64,000 nucleotides of DNA, taken from the NCBI GenBank assembly GCA_902702965.1, contig CACRXP010000747.1:167476-231475 (forward strand). The letters are read 5' to 3'. The DNA is from Spirometra erinaceieuropaei. Its lineage: Eukaryota; Platyhelminthes; Cestoda; Diphyllobothriidea; Diphyllobothriidae. The translations under genes were made by a program, and so were the position numbers. Each line of letters starts with the position of its first letter. Within the stretch, counting starts at the first letter, position 1. The notes below the pieces were generated by a model. It was not told where the DNA came from and searched no databases. It saw only the letters and a list, made by a program, of their open reading frames with translations. Shown here in pieces: positions 10,716 to 20,460 of this stretch.

Positions 10716-11567
10716 CACTATCATAGGAAGGGCATTCAACACTGGGAGACCTTATTTAAGGGAGGGGGATGTTGTCATTACTGATTCTAAGTATTCGTTA
10801 CTCCCGACCCCTAGAAACCCGCCGCACATAGTGCTGTTGGAGGGCTTGACGTCCCGATTTTCGGGAAAAGGTGCCTGCCCTTCACTGGGTTTGAAAGACA
10901 TTAGCCAACGCAGCAAACGAAGTCATAGATGCGCAGATACACAAAAATGTTATATTTTTAGGCACGTGCATGTTGAACGTCTTTTTTTAGCTATACGAAG
11001 CTTCGCCTTTCAGTTCGAGGTGGCCTTCGTTAGGTTTCTCTTCATTTTATCGGTTGCTGATGCTGGAGGGTCGGGAGTTAACGTTCTAGAGGATTGAGGA
11101 AGGTGGAGTTGCACGCCTCGAAGATTGGGTTCGCAGTCTTACCGGATCTACAGAAGGCGTGACATCCTGAAGTGGTCAGAAAGTCAAGAGTTTATTTACA
11201 GGCTCGTTCAAATGCTGGAATCTTACTCAAAAATTTAGCATTTCGAAGACGTCTGTGATCATAACATTCATCCAAAGATTCTGGGCGCTTGCTCGCATCC
11301 GAGCGCTCATTGCGCCGTATCTGCACCTCAGGCGGGATTCGCGGATCGACCTTATTTTATAATGCAAGCCATTCATGGGAGGATCAGAGTTCTGAGAGAG
11401 GAATCAGCCAAGTTGGCCTTCTTTGACCAACACTACCAATGAGCCACTGACCCATTGCCTTGTCAGCCAACTCCACGGAACCCCGAGGCGTTTGCTAGGG
11501 CCCTAGCTATACCGGCTATGCCAGTCTGTTTAACGCTTCTCGCATCACTATGCTTGTAATCAGAGCT
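10716..11567. other. Intronic sequence with one possible short SINE trace
   Basis: Only a weak family A trace near 11390-11460 (CCAATGAGCCACTGACCCAT) was noticed. The open frame at 10705-11097 on the plus strand resembles nothing I know. Confidence 0.35.
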
Positions 11568-11595
11568 CCTTGTCAAACTGCCATTTCTCTTGCGG

Positions 11596-12030
11596 TATGT
11601 AACCGCATCTGAGGTAAACAAACCCCAGCTACCTGTAATACGGGACCGACGATAATAGGCACCGGTGGCCAGGGAACGCGCAGGCGACGAGGTCAAGTAA
11701 TTGTATGCAAAATAAAAGCTATTGGGAATGCGCGGTTGTACTTTGAATGGTTGAGAAACAGTTGCCCTAACCTCAACCCCCACCCTTAACCGCATCTCTG
11801 AACCCTAACCCAGAAACATCTAACGCGAGAGTTAGAAGGCGACGACAGGCCGAAAGTCGAGAAGGACCACCGGCATTGGACGAAAAAAGGTAGACACGGC
11901 AACAAATAAACAAGGTCGCCAACAGAACAAAACCGCAACGCACAGCAGTACCATGCCAACGAATCATACCAGCTCAAGCTAATTAAGTAGCTCACCAGTA
12001 TTGTGTCAATCAAGTGCGGCTACCAAATCC
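11596..12030 (-). mobile_element. Inverted-repeat element with telomere-like units (family D), minus copy
   Basis: This is the reverse complement of the element at 32729-33177: TGTAATACGGGACCG, TTGTACTTTGAATGGTTGAG, CCCTAACC and CCCTTAACC units at about 11764-11812, GCCGAAAGTCGAGAAGG, then CAAGTGCGGCTACCAAAT at the far end. Its outer borders are diverged. Positions 11568-11595 and 12031-12058 form an imperfect direct repeat (25 of 28 identical) around it. There is no transposase. Confidence 0.7.
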
Positions 12031-12058
12031 CCTTGTTAAACTGTCATTTCTCATGCGG

Positions 12059-12465
12059 CACGCGAAAACACTACCTCTTGTGGATATGAAGGTGTTCAAG
12101 TGAATGGTGTCCATGACCTCTTGTTATGTCTTTAAAGGGGCTCCGTTCTTGATGACGTGCACATTCGCGTTCTATGCATGAATGTGATGTTATCTTGAAA
12201 ACCTGCCTGACTTCTTTGGGAAACAGTCTGCCTTTGCTAACTATTGCAGATATTTCTCATGCTTGCTTATGCGGCCATTTGCTGTGTCTTGGTTGGGTGA
12301 ATCTGTCCATGAACCTCGACTGTGGAGGAAACAAATAACTGTCGTTAAAATCTGCCATAATTGTTTATAAACTGAAGCGCACATCTTGTTCTTGTTCTCT
12401 AAGGGCGTTAAAAGGTGTTCAGGATTTGGTCGGTCGCTGAACGTTTTCCTAATAAAACCAGTCGA
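12059..12465. other. Intronic sequence, nothing recognised
   Basis: No coding or repeat similarity was noticed before the duplicated block that starts at 12466. Confidence 0.4.
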
Positions 12466-13035
12466 AAATTCATTTAAGGTATCTTCAGTTCTGCAACGCA
12501 AGAATTCGTTATGCGTCATTTAGGAAAAAAGCGTTTGCATCAGTTAACCACCAGGCCTTTGTTCTCACAGCTACTGTATCAGTACAAATATCGCTGCAAG
12601 TGACCTTAGGGCTACACTTAACAACAACAGAGGTGGCATGCCTAGGGATGGTTCCGGCCGCGCCAGACACCTGTGCCCTCTCCCACCTCCGGTCTTGTTG
12701 ACTACCTCTTGACACCGAGTCCAGGTGGGGGGAGGAGAGAGTGCGGTAGATGCGGCGCAAGTCTTCCATCACTATAAATTAATCCACGCATAAGTCACCG
12801 TCCCTGCTCTCATCCTGCTGTGGAACGCACGGTGGACATAGTCGAAATCGACGGTCGAACTGTCATATCTGAAAAGCAGTGTGACCGTTTGCCTAGCGCA
12901 CTGTCTAAAGTTGACTTCGTAAAGTAGTACGGACCTCTTTCATCTACTGCTTCGTGTTATCGGTCAAGTACGCCTTATTTGCCCCCCAGGCTGCCCGCAT
13001 CGACGGATTTCCGGGTGTCATCACAGCCCTGGGTA
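12466..13035 (+). repeat. First copy of a contig-end duplication (contains start of PH exon)
   Basis: This block matches 13410-13980 base for base apart from scattered substitutions and one-base length changes. It contains a family B SINE (about 12640-12866) and ends with the acceptor CCCCCCAG and the first 46 bases of the PH exon (12990-13035), cut by the gap. The copy ends exactly at the gap and its partner begins exactly at the other side, so it is most likely an unmerged overlap between two contigs (perhaps two haplotypes), not a second exon. Confidence 0.85.
12640..12866 (+). repeat. SINE-like repeat, family B (in the duplicated block)
   Basis: The body CGGTCTTGTTGACTACCTC, GGTAGATGCGGCGCAAGTC and TATAAATTAATCC identifies the family. 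It is the same insertion as at 13574-13812, seen twice because of the assembly duplication. Confidence 0.75.
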
Positions 13036-13409
13036 NNNNNNNNNNNNNNNNNNNNNNNNNNNNNNNNNNNNNNNNNNNNNNNNNNNNNNNNNNNNNNNNN
13101 NNNNNNNNNNNNNNNNNNNNNNNNNNNNNNNNNNNNNNNNNNNNNNNNNNNNNNNNNNNNNNNNNNNNNNNNNNNNNNNNNNNNNNNNNNNNNNNNNNNN
13201 NNNNNNNNNNNNNNNNNNNNNNNNNNNNNNNNNNNNNNNNNNNNNNNNNNNNNNNNNNNNNNNNNNNNNNNNNNNNNNNNNNNNNNNNNNNNNNNNNNNN
13301 NNNNNNNNNNNNNNNNNNNNNNNNNNNNNNNNNNNNNNNNNNNNNNNNNNNNNNNNNNNNNNNNNNNNNNNNNNNNNNNNNNNNNNNNNNNNNNNNNNNN
13401 NNNNNNNNN
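13036..13409. other. Assembly gap (374 N)
   Basis: The sequence is unknown. Both flanks are copies of each other, which suggests the gap is spurious and the contigs actually overlap. Confidence 0.98.
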
Positions 13410-13573
13410 AAATTCATTTAGGGTTTCTTCAGTTTTGCAACGCAAGCATTCGTTATGCGTCATTTAGGAAAAAAAGCGTTTGCATCAGTTAACCACCAGG
13501 CCTTTGTTCTCACAGCTACTGTATCAGTGCAAATATCACTGCAAGTGACCTTAGGGCTACACTTAACAACAAC

Positions 13574-13812
13574 AGAGGTAGCATGCCTAGGGATGGTTCC
13601 GGCCGCGCCAAACACCTATGCCCTTTCCCACCTCCGGTCTTGTTGACTACCTCATGACACCGAGTCCAGGCGGTAGGAGGAGAGAGTGCGGTAGATGCTG
13701 CGCAAGTCTTCTATCACTATAAATTAATTCAAGCATAAGTCACCGTCCCTGATCTCACCCTGCTGTGGAACACACGGTGGACATAGTCGAAATCGACGGT
13801 CGAACTGTCATA
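13574..13812 (+). repeat. SINE-like repeat, family B, in the intron before the PH exon
   Basis: The body CGGTCTTGTTGACTACCTC and GGTAGATGCTGCGCAAGTC lies about 120 bases upstream of the PH exon acceptor at 13933-13934. Confidence 0.75.
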
Positions 13813-13934
13813 TCTGAAAAGCAGTGTGACCGTTTGCCTAGCGCACTGTCTAAAGTTAACTTCGTAAAGTAGTACGGACCTCTTTCATCTACTGCTTCCT
13901 GTTATCGGTCAAGTACGCCTTATTTGCCCCCCAG

Positions 13935-14552
13935 GCTGCCCGCATCGACGGATTTCCGGGTGTCATCACAGCCCTGGGTACTCTGCGTATTCGTGGCGAC
14001 CTCCTGGTGGCCAGTGTCTCAAGTTCAGAACTCGTGGACGCTCTGTGCGCCTACACCAAGGCCCTCAATCTTTTGCCCTCGCCAACCCTACATAGCGGCA
14101 CTCGCCAGCTCACAAATGCCCTTCTTGCTGCCAACGCCGCCAAGTCCGCTGCCGCCGCCGCTACCGCTGCTGAACTGGCTCCCGTCGACACAGCCCCCTC
14201 CGGCGACCCAGCCCCTCGCTCACCCAAGGCTCCCCTAGCCACCGCCACCTCAACACCCGGCAAAACGGCAGACCTCCCCGACACCACCCTGGCGACCACG
14301 GTGCCGCCGTCCCCGTCGCCGGTGGTGGTGAGCCCTCTTCCAGCCGGAGAAGCCAATGTCACGGCGGAGTCTGCGTCTCCGTCACCGCCGTTGAAGTTCA
14401 CTGTCTCCCGTCTTTTCCTCTTTGATCGTATGCTTCTGGTCACAGAGGAGGTCAAGGGCAGGCGTCGAGGTGGCGCCGCCTACGCAGAGGCCTTCGCGCA
14501 GTCTACATATCAGTTCAAAGCTGCCATCAATGTCAACAAAATGCGTTTTGAG
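13935..14552 (+). CDS. Dbl-family RhoGEF, exon with the first part of the PH domain
   Basis: The exon encodes 206 residues in phase 0 between the acceptor CCCCCCAG (ending 13934) and the donor GTGAGT at 14553. It joins in frame to the DH exon (LILE then AARIDGFPG). Residues 1-25 finish the DH-PH linker and give the first PH strand (TALGTLRIRGDLLV). Residues about 26-153 are an Ala/Pro/Ser/Thr-rich insertion, and residues 154-206 resume the PH fold with KFTVSRLFLFDRMLLVTEEV and STYQFKAAINVNKMRFE. The pattern resembles the Trio/Kalirin PH, in which RHLFLFE-type strands precede YKSKL-type strands. PH domains of this family place the DH domain near membranes or assist GTPase binding. The exon is notably GC-rich compared with the surrounding intron. 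An insertion of this size within a PH domain is unusual. Confidence 0.88.
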
Positions 14553-14908
14553 GTGAGTCTGGCTTCTGTTGGTTGCTCAGCTTCTTGCAGCAGCTGCGCA
14601 AAAACCGAAAGCAGCTTTCCACTGATGGTACACAGCAGACGGCGTATCCCGTGAAACGCGAACTGAAATTTCGGAAAATGATCTCCGTGAGGAAGGTTTT
14701 GTCGTAGTGATTATCATACAGGTAGAATCCCCAGATATTTAGGCCAGGCCAGCATGCGCGTCTGTCTGACTGCCTGCCAAAAATCACACTCGTTAATTAT
14801 AAGCAATACCTTAACCATGGTGCGTAATAGGTACCTCTCACGCAAGTGGGAAGTGTGTTCCATGTGGCTCCTCTGCCGCATGTGTGACCCGAGTCTGAGA
14901 CCTTCACA
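14553..14908 (+). other. Start of the second intron, unique sequence
   Basis: GTGAGT at 14553 opens an intron that reaches 27881. No repeat shared with the window is seen before 14909. Confidence 0.6.
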
Positions 14909-15714
14909 GTGCGCTAAGCGCCATGGCTGGAAGGATTGCCAACTGGCGATGGAGCTCGGACCTCGTACTCAACCCAATGTGTTTTTGTGCGCAGTGGTGG
15001 ACTGAGAGTCCGACTGCAGTGGCTGCCTCCCAACATGGCCTCTGGTGTCTTCACGCACGTAATATCCACGCCACTTACTCTCTTTTGTGTTAAACTCTGG
15101 TGCTTGTGCTTGGTGGAGCCAGGTCGTGTGTGTGGCACGCGCAGACGAGGTCACTAGCTATGTCAGCCACTGCGCCCATTCCTCGCGCCAGACGACTGAC
15201 CGACTCGGACAGTGGCTGGAGCCTGGGAATGGGAACAGAAAGTCGACGACTCAGCGCATTTTCCTCACTATCTGCCATCTAGGGTGCATGAAGCTATCAC
15301 TGTGCGCTAAAAGCCGTGTCTTAAGGGGTTGTCAACTGACGGGATAACTCGGACTTCATAATCAGCCTAGTGTGTGTTTATGCGTAGTGGCGGACTGGTG
15401 AGCTGAGCCAGACTGCAATTGCTCCTTAGTGGGGCCTCTATGGCACTCCCACCTAGTCGAATACTCAGCTCATTTCCCTCACTATAAACAATCTGGCGCG
15501 CTTAGAGCTATCACGGTGAACTAAGAGCCACGGCTTGGAAGGTTGCCAACTGACGGGATAACTCAGACCTCGCAGTCAGCTAAGTGCATGTCTGTGTGGA
15601 GTGGCGGAATGAGAGTCGGGCTGCAAATGGTTCCTCAATGCGGCCTTTATGCCGCTCCCACTCCGTGGGATCCGAGTCGACCGCCTCTGCTCTTGTGTAA
15701 AATCCTGGTCAGTG
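14909..15714 (+). repeat. Series of truncated family B heads in direct orientation
   Basis: Three diverged units start near 14909, 15302 and 15516, each with a CTAAGAGCC-like start, TGGAAGGTTGCCAACTG, a GGATAACTCGGACCTC-like stretch and GTGGCGGACTGAGAG. The same head is found reversed at about 28930-29050, joined to a family B body. These are therefore 5' parts of the SINE-like family, stacked head to head in the same direction and ending in a body copy at 15725. Confidence 0.6.
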
Positions 15715-15724
15715 GAAGTTATGG

Positions 15725-15962
15725 GCCAGGAAGTGTGGTGGTACGGCTAGGTACGGGTTTTCATTGTCCCAGCCACCTGCTCTCTCTCGCCTCCGATTTT
15801 CTTGATTATGTCTCGACACCGAGCCCAGGTGATTGGGAGGAGAGAGTGCGGTGGATGCTTCGCAAGTCTTCTGTCACTATAATTCACGCACAGGTCACCG
15901 TCCCCGGTCTTACCCGGCTGTAGAGTACACAGTGGACATCGTCGACAACGACCGTCGAACTC
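15725..15962 (+). repeat. SINE-like repeat, family B body
   Basis: TGGTGGTACGGCTAGGTACG, TCTTGATTATGTCTCGACAC, GGATGCTTCGCAAGTCT and CGTCGACAACGACCGTCG follow the last truncated head, so this copy runs nearly full length from about 15516. Confidence 0.7.
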
Positions 15963-16009
15963 TCACTATACATAGTGTATATATGCAATATGTATATGTG
16001 TATATATTT

Positions 16010-16545
16010 TCCTCTCGCTGGTTCTCGATGCCCTTTTAAATCCAATCGTACTTTTGTAAAAAACATGCACTTAAATACCGTTTTTAATATCCACTTTGTG
16101 GCAAGTTATATTGAATTTCTTACTCGAAGAAACGGTATCTTCCAGTTTTAAAAGATTTCTCAACTCTCGCATATTTTTAAACCCGGTCTGTCGTAGCACT
16201 TGCGTTTTGAATTTCCAAAATACAAGCTATACAAACCCCATTTGAGGAAAATTAAACATTCTTCTGTGCTCCTTAGACGACACCATATAGAGATCACAAA
16301 ATTTTGCGCTGGCTATAGACCACCTCGGACAATTCTTAAAGACCAGTAATAAATGCACAGATCTTACAAAACCTCATGACTGCAAACTTTTTGGGTATTA
16401 AACTGTCCGTTTTAAGTAGGAAGTTTGAAAAAGACATACTTTGCTGCAAAATAAGCATAAAGAACTATTTCATGTGCAAGCCTTCTGTAGACTATGATTG
16501 GATTTGTAACGGAATCGAAAATCAGTGAAAAATCGATACTTATTA
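16010..16545. mobile_element. Decayed piece of the long-inverted-repeat element (family M)
   Basis: GGTTCTCGATGCCCTTTTAA and AAAAAACATGCAC near 16018-16071, and the reversed AAAATAAGCATAAAG and AATCGAAAATCAGTG near 16448-16530, match the inner arms of the elements at 17710, 35307 and 39399. The outer ends are missing. Confidence 0.5.
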
Positions 16546-17707
16546 CGTACTTATGTTTTATTTGCGAGTACTATTTTATCGGGTGACAAGGAGAGCGCAC
16601 ATTCAAAGTCTGGCTTCAAGTGCAGCTGCCCCGGTAACTGTAGGTTGTGTAAGTCCACTCCTCAACCAGTAACCCCATGCTCGTGTAATAGGGGAGTCGT
16701 AGTAAAAAGGGTTTTACGGGTGGGGGGTCACCGCGTAGGGTGAGCGAAATACATACAATAACACTTAAAAAATAGATATATTTTCGCTGAAATTCTTCTT
16801 CTACGCGCGATATATAGCAACGGAAGCGAGCGCGTTAATTGCAAAATAAGCAAAAGGCAAGTCTCAATAAATAAAAAGGTAATGGAATAATCCGCTGCTT
16901 GCATATCTGCGACAGCCTAGGGACCTATAAAACGAACAGCCAATAGGAGAGAAGAGCAGTAAGCGCCAAATATGGTAACCGTGCGAATTTACTGCAAGAT
17001 GGCATGGTGCACATGAATACTAGAGAAGCTACGGAAATACACACTAATGAACAAGAAGAAGTGGACGCCTGTTTGTATTTTCATGACAAGTCAACTGAGG
17101 ACTGCAAAATTAAAATTTAAGGAAAGCAAATATCTATATGTAAAGGTTATGTACCATAATGACATGCCTTTATTGACAGAAAGGGTATTAATGGTTGTTT
17201 ACGTCCCTCGAAAATACATAACATCAGCTGCAGGCCGTAGAAACGTCGGATAATGGCGGTTTCATTTTCTGATCAATGCGGAAGAAATAACTGAAACTTT
17301 AAACTCAGAAAAGGTGGTAGAATACTGCCAGACAAGGGTACTGCTGTCTAACAGCAAAAGGCCCATGTGTTAGGCTGCACGCCGACAGATATACATTCCG
17401 GTGTGGCCAATGCCGAAGGAAGAAAACTCAAATGACTCCGATGTCAGGCCAAATAATATGGGTCCACGTAGACGGGGTTCACTATCGTCTGTGGCTTGGT
17501 CTAGACAGCGTAGGTTTGAAGCAAACGAGGGAAATATTCCAGTCGTATAATGCGGAAGCATGTCCACTGCAACAACTTCCCGAATAGGGAACCTGCATGG
17601 CTCCTTCCTAAACTCAATTTGACAACCATTCGTAAGTAAATTTTTGTACGTAAACTCATCGGAATTTAACTGCCTTATTGCAGTTTATGAGAGGGACTAC
17701 GCACGAG
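16546..17707. other. Intronic sequence, nothing recognised
   Basis: No coding domain or known repeat was noticed. Short frames at 16525-16743 and 17047-17253 have no recognisable similarity. Confidence 0.4.
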
Positions 17708-17709
17708 TA

Positions 17710-18645
17710 CAGTGCGTAACCGATTGGATGAAATTTTGGCCAAAATTCTGAAATGCGTTTTCGATTAGGAAGGATTACTTAAGTGGGGTTGTAATGCTGA
17801 TTATCAAGCGACATACCCCTATAGTATTTCGGACTCGCCAAAATGTCGGCTTTTGAATGCACTTCATTTCAACCTCCTACAGCTACGGTCTGCTAAAAAT
17901 GATTACATATGTAGCATGCATTTTTCATATTGACTTTCGATGGTTTTATATATTCAAATATTTTTTATAGAAAACATGCACAAGAATATGCCTTCTTTTG
18001 CTTGTTTGGTACAAAATAACATTGTCTTTACATTTTATGCTCGAAGAAAGCGTATATTTGAGTTTTAAAAAAGTTTCCCAATTCCGACTAACTTTGGACC
18101 AGATCAGTTGTTGCATTATCATTTAGCGATTCCATTCCACAAGGTACATGTTTTCCGCACAAGAAAAATCATATATTCCTCTTTGTTTTTAAGAAGATAC
18201 CGTGTTGAGTTCCCAGAATTTTACAATGGATGTGGACTATGCTGTACGTTTCACGAGGAGAATTGGTAAAGGGAGATGTGCGACGCTGTATTTATGGACA
18301 TCGCACGGTCTTGAAAACCCCATAGTTACAAACTTTTTCAAAACCCAAATATACGGTTTCTTCGGGTATAAAATGTAAAGACAATGTTGTTTTCTGCAAA
18401 CAAGTAAAAGAAAGCATATTTTTGTGCGTGTTTTCTTTAAAAAAATATTTGAATTTATAAAACCATCGAAAATCAATGTGAAAAATACATGCCACATAAA
18501 TAGTCATTTTTTGCCCAGTGTAGCTTCTATAGGAGGTCCAAATGAAGTACAATAAAAGCCGACATTCTGGCATTACAACCCCACCTAAGTAGGTCTTCCT
18601 AATCGAAAACGCATTTCAGAATTTAATCAGGTCAGTCACGCACTG
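17710..18645. mobile_element. TA-flanked element with long terminal inverted repeats (family M, copy 1)
   Basis: The ends read CAGTGCGTAACCGATT on the left and the inverse AGTCACGCACTG on the right, each next to a TA dinucleotide (17708-17709 and 18646-18647). The arms remain complementary far inwards: AATTCTGAAATGCGTTTTCG, AGGATTACTTAAGTGGGG, ATGTCGGCTTTT, TCGATGGTTTTATA and AAAACATGCACA all recur inverted on the right. Arms are about 400 bp and the unique centre is short. A TA target and CAGT ends fit a non-autonomous Tc1/mariner-type element, but there is no transposase here, so the superfamily is inferred. Confidence 0.8.
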
Positions 18646-18655
18646 TATACTTAAA

Positions 18656-19017
18656 GAAGTAAGTAAACCATGGCGTACGCGTTTGACAACAGAAACCGCT
18701 TGTAGGTATTATGGGAGTTAAGTGCTTGTGTCCTAACCGAGCCAAAGTCAACCAAAACGCAGTCAGCGGCCCTTACAGCAGGCGTTTTATGGTAAGAATC
18801 GACATGGCACAAGAAGGTTAAGCTAGTCTTTTAGAAGAAGTAAGTCATAACGTACACGTTCCACAGCAGACATCGTTTGAAGATGTCGTGGAAGCTGGGC
18901 GGTTGTGCTCTAACTGAGGCAAAGTAAACCAAAACGTAGCCGATGGCCCCTACAGCACGCGTTGTGGATGGTGAATACCGTCACGACACAAGAACGCATA
19001 GCCACCCTTTTGAAAGA
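18656..19017 (+). repeat. Diverged tandem duplication, two units of about 181 bp
   Basis: The unit starts GAAGTAAGT at 18656 and again at 18837. Both contain CCAAAACG, GCCCCTACAGCA-like and GACACAAGAA-like segments in the same order. It begins just outside the end of the preceding element. No function is evident. Confidence 0.7.
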
Positions 19018-19217
19018 ATCGGATTACCTAGTGGGACTACAGAACCCATCTTTACCACTCTTCCATATACTGACCTATATGTCACGTATTGTACTTCGGT
19101 GAGGGAGGCGGAGGCCTAACTGCAAAAGTCCCCTGAACCGTGACCGCCTGGTGACTTATAACAAACCCGAAGCTCTCCCCGTCGACGTATTTCCACTGTC
19201 AGAGCCGCAAAGTAATG

Positions 19218-19415
19218 TGATTTGAAGAAAAAGCTGGGCTCATGTGAACGGGCTTGTTTGGATGCTGACGTTTCCAAGCGCTTGGTCGGCCCTCCATTGT
19301 CAAAGCATAAAATGCACTTAGTCGACCAGAAATCCCAAGTGGCATGTCACGTTGGTCGGCCTCGTGCTGATCGATTTTTCTCTTCTCTCGCTGCCTCGGC
19401 CTCTCGGGGGATGGT
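19218..19415 (+). repeat. Left arm of an inverted repeat around a Penelope-like remnant
   Basis: This arm is an imperfect reverse complement of 20010-20203. Shared pieces include GTCAAAGCATAAAATGCACT, GGCATGTCACGTTGGTC and CTCGTGCTGATCGATTTTT. About 590 bp separate the arms. Confidence 0.75.
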
Positions 19416-19439
19416 TGACGGGCGTTTTGTCTGAGTGCT

Positions 19440-19935
19440 TTGTGGGTCACCACTCCTTTGGAGGGAGGTGATTGAACCAGTGTCGGGGGGTCGGTCTGGC
19501 AGTTCTTGTTCTTCCTCACCGAGTAAACTCCCCGTCGGGTCGTCTCCGTGTGGCCTTCATAAGTCCGGTGTGGTTGTTTGATCCTGAGCCCCACGATTGT
19601 GATGAAGTAGAACTTTGTAACCTGCAGGAAGGTGCAGATGCCTGTTGATGGAGTGAGCATCAGAGTACCACGCCTCGAGAATTAGCCGTTCGGCTTGTGC
19701 GTTGCCCCGACTTAAGATGATCGTTCCCTGGAGATCGAAAGTATGCCCAGTTTCTCCGACGTTTTGCTAGTTGAGCGTTAGGGTCTAACCTCCGAGTGGC
19801 CGATTTGTGCTCATGTAGGCGGGTCTGCAGTTTCCGCCCGGTTTCCCCACGTATTTGCAGTCGCCCTCATTGCTATTTATTTTGTAGATGATTGCTGAGG
19901 TTTCAGCGGGTGGAAATGGGTCCTTAGGTTGCATC
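19440..19935 (-). pseudogene. Penelope-like element GIY-YIG endonuclease remnant
   Basis: On the minus strand, 19900 downwards encodes SAIIYKINSNEGDCKYVG, which fits the GIY-YIG endonuclease core found at the C terminus of Penelope-like retroelements. After one frameshift it continues KLQTRLHEHKSATRR, containing the conserved arginine helix. Further frames give INRHLHLPAGYKVLLHHNRG and then QDQTTTPDL, a tail that ends in a Pro/Gln-rich region. The endonuclease nicks target DNA during insertion. Frameshifts and the absence of any upstream reverse transcriptase make it a dead fragment. The flanking inverted repeats may derive from the element's own terminal repeats. Confidence 0.65.
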
Positions 19936-20009
19936 AGACGACGTCAAATTGTTGCCTGGGGTCGATGAGCTTGGTCTACTCTGGCAGACTGTAACAGTCG
20001 AGAGGCCGC

Positions 20010-20203
20010 CTCAGAAGTCGAGGCAGCGAGAGGAGAAAAAAATCGATCAGCACGAGGCTGACCAACGTGACATGCCAATTGGGATTTCAGGTCGATTAAG
20101 TGCATTTTACGCTTTGACAATGAAGAGCCTACCAAGCTCTTCGAAACATCAGCATCCAAATAGACCCGTTCCGGTGAGCCCACCTTCAAATCATCAACCC
20201 GGA
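20010..20203 (-). repeat. Right arm of the inverted repeat around the Penelope-like remnant
   Basis: This is the reverse partner of 19218-19415, with AAAAAATCGATCAGCACGAG, GACCAACGTGACATGCC and AGTGCATTTTACGCTTTGAC. Confidence 0.75.
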
Positions 20204-20244
20204 TCTCTCAAATTTGCCACTCTGAACACAGGAATGTGATAGTT

Positions 20245-20460
20245 CAACCCTTGTGTCCAACAATGTCAACCGTGTGCTCCACAGGAAGGTGAGGCAGGCA
20301 CGGTGACATTTGCGTGGTTTCCTTTATAGTAATAGCAGACTTGCGCGACATCTTCCGCTCCCACTCATCTTCCCCCACCTGGGCCCGGCGTCAAGACATA
20401 GTAATGAAGACCGGAGGCCTGACCGGATAGGGCGGTGGTGTAAGAGAGGGGGGAGAAAAA
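20245..20460 (-). repeat. SINE-like repeat, family B, minus copy
   Basis: CCGTGTGCTCCACAGGAAGG, ATAGTAATAGCAGACTTGCG and GGCGTCAAGACATAGTAATG are the reversed family body. It begins about 40 bases beyond the inverted-repeat arm. Confidence 0.75.

Noticed and set aside
11764..11812. CCCTAA-type units as a relic telomere or chromosome end
   Set aside because: The same units occur at the same place inside every family D copy, so they belong to the transposon.
12990..13035. A second copy of the PH exon start
   Set aside because: It is part of the contig-end duplication and is cut by the gap; most likely the same exon assembled twice.
12954..13467. Open frames spanning the first gap
   Set aside because: They consist mainly of unknown residues through the N run and are artefacts.
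14051..14455. Minus-strand open frame of 134 codons opposite the PH exon
   Set aside because: It is the antisense shadow of a GC-rich exon whose plus-strand frame matches a known domain and splice sites.
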